DNA from: Lutraria lutraria
Lineage: Eukaryota; Mollusca; Bivalvia; Venerida; Mactridae
NCBI GenBank assembly: GCA_964023205.1
Contig: OZ026838.1
Coordinates: forward strand, 26,129,843-26,193,842
Length of the DNA stretch: 64,000 bases
Direction: 5' to 3'
This document shows positions 49,001 to 58,000 of this stretch, one piece after another (within the stretch, counting starts at the first letter, position 1; each line of letters begins with the position of its first letter). The notes below the pieces were generated by a model. It was not told where the DNA came from, did not search any database, and saw only the letters and a list, made by a program, of their open reading frames with translations. A program made the position numbers and the translations under genes.

Positions 49001-52000
49001 CATTTCAGGGCGAGCCAAGTTCAGTAAGTTCAAGCTTACGAAGTGACTCTTTATTACTGGGTGACAGTAATTCTCGGCTGAATGTAAACTTACAGCATGA
49101 AGTGTATCGGACAGAAATGTTTACATTATATCGAGGTACTATAATGAAGTCTGGTAGGCAGCAGAACTGCTGTGTTAAAGTTGCCAAACTTACAGGTAGG
49201 TGCTGCATCAATGAATTTAGAAATATTTCTAAACTTTAAAGTAAACACTCAATATTAACATACTACCTTTGGACCAAAATAAATATTTTAATATCAAGAT
49301 GGATTCATTATCAAATATTATAATACAGTCGAACTGGTGAACAAAGGTCAACCTTGGGAAATACATTTATGACCTTCATTGACAGGTGGCTTTTATTCAG
49401 AGGTCATTTTGATCTAAATAATCAGTGATGGTTTCTTTCAAAGAATGGCCTTTTATTCACATGGTGGCCTTTATTTGGAGGTGGCTGCTAACCCAGGTTT
49501 GCCTGTATAGAAAAAGACAGGAATGAGTGGTCTTAATTCTGAGTTGGTCACTGAGTGAGGTATTTTTACTGAACATGCATTTACTCTAAAGTTATTAACA
49601 TGAAAATAACTCAGTTTTCTGAAAGCTATTCAGTATTCACTCATGCTATAATGTATAGATCATATTAAAGCTTGAGTTAGCTCTTTTTGTAGAATGTGGG
49701 GCTATTATTTTGTGATGCCGAATGTTGAATTGATTGGACAGACCCCTTTGCCACTGTAATTTTTTAATATCACACTAATTAATGAATCAAGGTCTAAATC
49801 ATAACCAATACATAGCCTAAAATGCCCATACTCTAATCTCCAAACTGACACTATTGATATATTGGTGTATATTCATATTGTATTGAATGGCTCTTGAATT
49901 TATTTGTATATCTTTTATTATATCTAGACTTACAGGAGAATAAAGTGGTTTTATCACATTTAAACACTGAATATGAGCTGGTCACTCTGTGTGGACATCA
50001 CTTGAATATTGTACAACTACTGACTACATACCAAAACACAGGTATATATTAAATATTATTTATTCAGTTTCAAACCTAAATTAAGTGATTACTATTCATA
50101 TGGTGATTTAGCCATTACAATGTCATAAATGATCCATACAGTAAAACTTCTCCAGAGTGGCCCTCAGTAAAGCAACAACCTCTCTATAACAACACTTTCA
50201 AAATTTTGCTAAACTGATATTTACTATAGATTTAACCTCTGTAGAGCAACAGCCTCTAAACAGTAGTCAATATTTGCAGCACCCACAGGGTGTTGCTCTA
50301 AAGAATTTGTACTGTATTTTATTCATAAAATGATTCATCCAAATTATGATTTTAAAAGAATGAAACACATGCATTTATTGAATGCAGAATCTTGTCTTTA
50401 GCACTAATTAATTCATGTATTTGATTATTTCTTGTATGAATTATTATATTTTTACTAATTATTAATGTTTGACATTGTTGTAGATGTTTACTGTGCTGCT
50501 CTTGAAGTCTGTGTGGAGACTGGACTGGTTCCCTATCTTATGAAGTTAAGAAGTGAATCTGATGATGATACAGTGAAACCAGTCTATTTGTGTAAAATGG
50601 TGCGGTTTGCAATTGATATTTGTTCTGCTCTATGTCATATACACAATATGAAGGTAAGCTTTGTTTAGGGAATTCTTTCTATATGACCGTCTTATATCAA
50701 ACAGGGCATTCATTTGACCCTTAAAATGGCATTTTGAGTCTTGAAATTTGTAAAACAAGGCATCTGACACTTGAGAATTTATACTGAAGGTCAGCCTAAC
50801 CTAACATTAGAAGGAAATTTTGTCAACTCTTCAAGTTATTATCAGCCAAATGTCATTTTGACCCTCAATGAGTAAACTTTTTGTGTTTAGTGAAAATCCT
50901 GTTCAAAGCTCTGTAAGACCCTGTATGTAAAATTACTTGCTGATGTAACATTTCAAATCTAGTGAGGAAAATAAAGATGTTTTTGTTTTGAAATGATACT
51001 GAACTAAATGTTTATGGTGAAGGTTGGCTTTGACAAACAGACGAAGAATTTTTATGATGAAGTATTTGTTTTTGAATGAATTTGTAGTTAATATATTAAT
51101 TCACTTGTTATTTTCTCTGGCTTTGACAATGAATAAAATTCCGAGCTATTCAGTACAGTCAAACCTGAGTTATTGGTCACCTATGAACAATGACAGTAAA
51201 TTTCAGTAAAGCTGACCTTTATTATATGACAATATCTATTCATATATTTCCAGATTACACATAGACTTGTTCAAGCCAAACATGTGTATTTAACAGACAC
51301 ATTGGTCGCCAAACTGGGTGATTTCTATTGTGCAGAAGAAGAACCCGAGTCTACGGTAATAATTTATTTATTTCTCCGGATTTATTGCCATTTTCGACAT
51401 TTTTTCAGTGGTGGCAGGCGGTTATCCTAACCAGCTTCCCTCGATTTCATTAGGCCTGAACTAGTACCGATAATTACTATAAGCTACTACCAAGCTACCC
51501 CACATAATTTAGTGATAGAAGACAAATTAACATAGGATGTAATATCTTCAGTCAAATTTGTCACGGACAGTGTGAGCCTCGCCCAGGGTTCAAACTCACA
51601 ACCTCTTAATCAGTAGACGATGTAACCACTGAGCTAACTGGGTGGGCTCTACGGTATTATAGTAATTGTAGCATTATCAGTTATTCATGTAACATGATAC
51701 TCCAGGTGTGTACAGCCCCTTTATAATAGAGAGTTTCCAGGGCACTACACCATTCCTATCACTGACACTGCTTAAACGACTTACAGCTATTTTACATGTA
51801 TCTTTATAATAAAGTAGTTAGAACACATAGTCGTTCTTGTGAATATAAACCCATGACATAAAATGGTGTCAGAAGTGAAATAATTATCATTCCTAACGTA
51901 GGCGGAATATTATATATTAAATAATAAGGATATGATAATTCCTAAAGAGACGAATATTATATGTTGTATGAAAACGATAATAATAATTCCTAAAGTGTTG

Positions 52001-55000
52001 GAATATTAGATCTGTTCAAATTGACAATGAATCTGAGTGGGATACCACAGCCGCAAATGGACTGGACATCGTCCAATTTAGTTGATGAATTCAAAAAATT
52101 CCAAGAACATTGCGAGTTAATTTTTAAAGGCCCATTGAAGGACCAAGGAGAAGATGTCTGTGTTACCATGTTGTTGTTATACATGGGTGCAAAAGGCAGA
52201 GAGATATACAGAGCTGCAAATTTATCGGAAGCAGACAGAAAAGAAACACAGAAAATATTTAAAAAAGTGAGGGAACATATAGCTCCAAGAATAAACCCAG
52301 TATTTGGACGCTATCAGTTTAACGACATAACCCAAGGGGACAAAACAATGGAACAGTTCATAACAAAAGTAACGAATAAAGCGGCAGAATGTGACTTTGC
52401 GACAATGAAAGATGACATGATCAGAGATAGGATCATATTTGGCGTAACATCTGGTAAATTGCGTGAAAAACTTTTGCAAGTCGGGAAAGATTTGAAGCTA
52501 AACAAAGCAACAGCCATATGCCAAGAGTTTGAGTATGCAACAATTAAATCAATTGAAGGTTTTCAACAACACACAAGAAAGCGCTCCGGTACACGCCGTA
52601 TCAAGGCCTAAGGGTCGTATGCCAAGTCAGTTGGGAAGTACAAATCGTTCGTTCGGTAATCGTTCGTCGGGAAATCAAGGTCGCTCGTCGGGTTATGGAA
52701 ATTCATATTCAAGAAATGCAGGACGTACAGGGGAACGTCCGCACGGTAAAAACTGTAGCAGATGTGGAGGTCAGCACACGGATACACAGGGTTGTCCTGC
52801 TAAAGGGACACAATGTAATAACTGCAATAAATGGAACCACTGGGCTAATGTTTGTAAGACTAAAAAAGTTAATGAAATTTCAGATTTATGCGAGGAACTA
52901 TTCATTGATTGTGTCGAAAATGTTGACAGTCTTAAAAGTGTAACATTAAACAATGGACAAATGTTCTCAGAATTATCAATTGGGAATAGAAAAAAGGCTG
53001 TTCAGATGAAACTTGATACTGGCTCACAGGTAAATATTTTGCCATTATCTATCTTTCAAGGTATGGGAATCAAAGCACAACTTGAAAAGCCTACATCTCA
53101 ATTGACTGCTTACAATGCCAACTCCTTGCATAGCAGAGGGCAAATTACTCTTCCTTGTCGTAATGCTGTGTCAGGCCAAGTAAAAAATGTTATGTTTCAT
53201 GTCGTAGACACCAAATCCCCACCATTATTAGGGTGCAATTCTTGCTTGGACTTTAAGTTCATAGAGTTCTCACATTCTGTGCAGAACGATACTAGCAGTA
53301 CAATTAAAGAGGCATTTCTTACGAAATCGTCCATTTTGAGGGATTACGCCCAAGTGTTTGAAGGCGTAGGGTTACTCCATGGGGAATGTAACATTCATGT
53401 TGATCCCAACGCTACACCAGTAGTTCACCCTCCCCGTAGGAATCCAGTTGCTTTGCAAGATAAAGTGAAACAGGAACTTTTACGTATGGAAAAAATAGGG
53501 GTAATTGCTAAGGTCTCACTACCCACTGAATGGTGTAATAATTTAGTTGTTACTGAAAAAAGTAATGGCGATATACGTCTTTGTCTAGACCCTCGTTCGC
53601 TTAACAGTGCAATTAAGCGAACACCCTACCCGCTAAAAACACTTGATGATGTATTGCATAAGTTTGGGAATGCAAAATATTTCACCAAATTAGACTTGAC
53701 AAGTGCCTATTGGTCAATAAAATTATCTGAAGAGTCGTCATATTTGACTGCCTTCAACAGTCCTTTAGGCGTTTACAGGTACCTTCGTTGCCCATATGGT
53801 TTGAACATATCAGGTGATTTTCTGGTTCGCGCCCTAGAAGAGGCACTGATAGGTCTTGAAGGGGTAGCTACTATAGTAGATGATATTTGTGTATGGGGCT
53901 CCAAGAGGGAAAGTCATGACAGACATTTATTAGCCGTCCTTGAACGAGCTTTAAACAAAGGCATTCGTTTCAATGCTAAGAAATTAGAAGTAGGGTTGAC
54001 CGAGATAAGCTATTTTGGTCACATGCTCACATCAGATGGCTTAAAAGCCGATCCTGCCAAAATTGAGGCAATTAAGGACCTGAGGCCACCCACATGTAAA
54101 TCAGAACTTCAGGTGGTATTAGGCATGGTTAATTATCTCAGTCGATTTGTCTCTGACAATCTATCTGAGATCACCGCTCCTATGAGAGAGCTATTGCATA
54201 AGGATGTTTTGTTCACATGGCAAAAGCCACAAAGTGATTCCTTTGAAGGACACGATATTGGCTTACTATGACCCCAATAAACCTTTAACATTGCAAGTTG
54301 ATTCATCCAGTTATGCAATGGGAGCAGTCATTCTTCAAGAAAAACGTCCTATAGCATTCGCGTCCCGTAGTTTGACAGAATCACAGAAAAACATGGGTCA
54401 AATTTCTAAAGAATTATTATCCATAGTTTTTGGTTTCACTAAATTTCACCAATACTGTTATGGCCGTGATGTCATAGTAGAAAATGACCATCTCCCAGTA
54501 AAAGGGTTGCTTCAGAAACCTATGCACTCTATACCTGCTAGATTGCAACGTTTGGTATTAAAATTAACGCCATATAGGTTTCAGTTTTGTCACATGTCTG
54601 GTAAGAAAATACCATTAGCTGATGGCCTGAGCAGAAATGCCAGTTCAGAAACGAGTCCGGAATTAAATGAAGGTATCGAAGCACACGTTTGCATGGTTAT
54701 TTCTTCTTTACCAGTGTCAGATAAAAAACTTGAGGAAATCAGGTTACACACAGAAAAAGATGAACAACTCTGTACATTACAACAAACTATTCAGTTTGGT
54801 TGGCCTAAGTATAAAAAAGCTTGTCATCATTTAATTACAACCTTTTGGAACTACAGAGATGAGTTATCTGTTGTTAATGGGTTAGTCATGAAGGGTGAAA
54901 AAATTGTTATTCCCAAGTCACTTAGGTCTGAAATGTTAAAAGTTCTACATTCAAGCCATCTGGGTGCGCAAAAATGTCTGAGTAGAGCAAGATCAGTAAT

Positions 55001-58000
55001 GTTTTGGCCGGGCATTTCCAATGACATAATTGAAATTGTCAGTCAATGTCAGATTTGTTTAGAATACAGGTCATCGCAACCAAAGGAACCATTAATTAGT
55101 TCTGAAATCCCAGATTACCCGTTTCAAATTGCGGGGTGTGACTTGTTTACACTGGATGAGAAAAATTACATGGTAATGTCTGATTACTACTCTAGATATC
55201 CCATAGTTCGTGAACTTTCGAACATTAAGAGTTCCACTGTTATCTCACACCTGAAGGATATCATGTCACAATGGGGTATTTGTGAGAAAATAGTCACTGA
55301 TGGAGGTCCTTGTTTCTCTAGTCAAGAATTTGATGAATTTGCTAAGTCATGGGATTTTAAGCATGTAAAATGTAGTCCATATCATAACCAAACTAATGGG
55401 TTGGCTGAGGCCATGGTTAAAGTATCAAAACGTATCCTTAAAAAGGCAAAAGAGGATAAATCTGACCCAAGAATCGGATTTTTAGAATATCGGTCTACTC
55501 CTCTTGCTGATAAAGGAAACTTTAGTCCTGCGCAGCTCGTCCAATCAAGACAACTCCGCTCAATCCTTCCTACAGTCAAGGAAAATCTCATACCCTATGT
55601 ACCTCCCCCTGAATTGGTCAAACAGAAAATTACCAAATCGAAAGCTAAATCTAAGCATTACTATGACAAACATGCTAAACCTCTGTCTCCTCTTAATATT
55701 GGCGATTCAGCTAGGATTCGAGGTATTGACAAGTCTTGGAGTCCTGCTGTGGTTATTAAAAATCACAGTGACAGGTCTTATATAGTAGAAACAGAAAATG
55801 GAAAACAATATCGCAGGAATTGTAAAGATTTGTTAAAAACCGGGGAACCACCTTTAATGACACACGGTGCTTTGAATTCTACCCTTGAGATGTTAGATAA
55901 TGGGGAAATGTTTGACCCAGGGTCAGAGCAATCTGACAGCAACATACAGCCTGTAGTTGATAATGGCAACTATGTCACACGTACTGGCAGAACCGTTAAA
56001 CCACGGGAGATAATGAACTTGTAAATAGACAGTGATAAATTCACAGCGACTTAACTATGAAACTATCATGTTGTACAAATGATAATTAATGTGTTACATT
56101 TTACTGAATAGTATATGAATAATTAACTGTTGCAATGATAAATGTTTAATTTACAGGAATGTATTTTTAACTTTATTTTAAAAAAAAATACATATTTGAT
56201 TAAATTAATCAATTACACTTTAGATTACATAAGTTAATATATTATGTTAATCTTGTAAAAGATGGAAGATGTAGCATTATCAGTTATTCATGTAACATGA
56301 TACTCCAGGTGTGTACAGCCCCTTTATAATAGAGAGTTTCCAGGGCACTACACCATTCCTATCACGGACACTGCTTAAACAACTTACAGCTATTTATCTT
56401 TATAATAAGGTAGTTAGAACACATAGTCGTTCTTGTGAATATAAACCCATGACATAACAGTAATAAGCTGCATTTGTAGAATGATGAATTCCATGATATC
56501 TTGAAGGTGAGTTTGTTCTGTTCTGTGACCTTGAAGAAGGAAGGAAAATTATAATTACCTCATGTCAGAATTAAATAGCTCACTTATCTTTTTGGTCTTT
56601 GGAACATACTATCATTTGAAAATGTATTATTGCTTGCAAGGCCCATGGTCAAGTGGTTGTGATCTTTGTCTAGTTATCACTGGTCCCTTATTGCCATAAG
56701 TTCAAATCTCACCTTAGATCAGACAAAATTTTCCATATAAGACTGTCGAGCTAGCGTATAGAAGGTTGGTGGATCTACCCAGGTGTATGCTGGGGGTCTT
56801 CCTCATCCATTTCACCTTGTCTGTTGATGTGAAACTGAACCCAAAGTGAAAATCTTGGATACAAACTGATTTCTACAAACACTAATCACATCATTTCCCT
56901 ACTTTGTATGAATATTATATTAAAACAAAATTTTATACAGTGTAGCATGTTTCATCTGTTAAAATAAACACTATTAATGCCGTTTTGTACATGTATACTT
57001 GTATATTTTCAGGGGGAGCTTCCAGCTGGCAATTATCCTTGGACACCTATTGAAGCCTTGAATTACAACAGTTATTCTCCATCAACTGACATGTAAGTTT
57101 CTTTTAAATACCATGTGTAGGTGCTGTTAGTCATTTTATATGTGAAAAGTAACTGATATAAGAATAACAGGTTTATAATTGTATTTTAGTTACCTATGAT
57201 TTAAGCCTATTGCCTTCAGATGAATTATAATCAGCTAAGGATCATATTTGACTCTCAACTTGGACATCTAATGATAACCCTGTAACCTGTTTTATTATTA
57301 AGAATTATATCATCTCATGTCTCTAAACCACTGTGTGATCTGAATGTCATAAATACGTGTATGGATATTAAATGATTGTTTCTTCAATTTGTACAGCTGG
57401 AGTTTTGGTGTGACATTTTGGGAGATATGTTCTGGTGCCCGGCTGCCATTTGAAGGTGTTAGTTTGGAAGAATATAGAGGAATGATACTGGATGGTTCTC
57501 GGCTTCCAAAGCTTCCATCAATTCACGGTAGCATGTAAGTACAAACTAAAAACTTCTGAATCTCTTTGGAATAGGTTTTGGAAAAAGTCAAACGATTCAA
57601 TCAGCTCATTAGCTTGTCTGTTTTCGAAATAAAAAAAGTTGGGTTTACTGCATCGTCTGTGTTTGTGCAAAAACTTAAATGCAGCTCATAACAAAAAAAC
57701 AATAAGAGGTAGGAACATGAAACTTGGAAGGTGGATAGATCTCACTGAGGCAGTGAACAGACGAGCTTGGCACTGCTATTAGAACTCTTATTTTATTATA
57801 TACTGTTCATCAAATCATCAGCTGGAAAATTTTGATCATATACAGTTTGTATACCATATGTGTAGTATAATACCTTGATTACCTTACAATAAGAACAAGG
57901 TGTGTTTTCACTGGCATATCTTAGCTACTGTAATCTTTAAGATCATGCCACACCATGTTTGTATAGCAAGCAACATCGATTACACTGCATAATCCATGTA

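Larger units (their letters stand above)
51667..56459 (+). mobile_element. Ty3/Gypsy-type LTR retrotransposon, 4,793 bp
   Basis: Two LTRs (51667-51863 and 56270-56459) starting TGTAGC and ending in A, flanked by the 5-bp duplication GTAAT (51662-51666 and 56460-56464). A primer-binding site follows the 5' LTR and a purine-rich tract precedes the 3' LTR. Domain order gag, zinc knuckles, protease, reverse transcriptase, RNase H, integrase is that of Ty3/Gypsy elements. LTRs differ by four substitutions and one 7-nt indel, so insertion is recent. Two frame breaks make this copy defective. It sits in receptor intron 12 in sense orientation. Overall length, short LTRs and 5-bp duplication resemble bivalve Steamer-like elements, but clade assignment needs a tree. 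Confidence 0.95.

Noticed and set aside
51545..51650. Minus-strand tRNA gene
   Set aside because: A and B boxes are present, but no full cloverleaf or CCA-adjacent acceptor pairing, and it continues into a repeated body: a SINE head.
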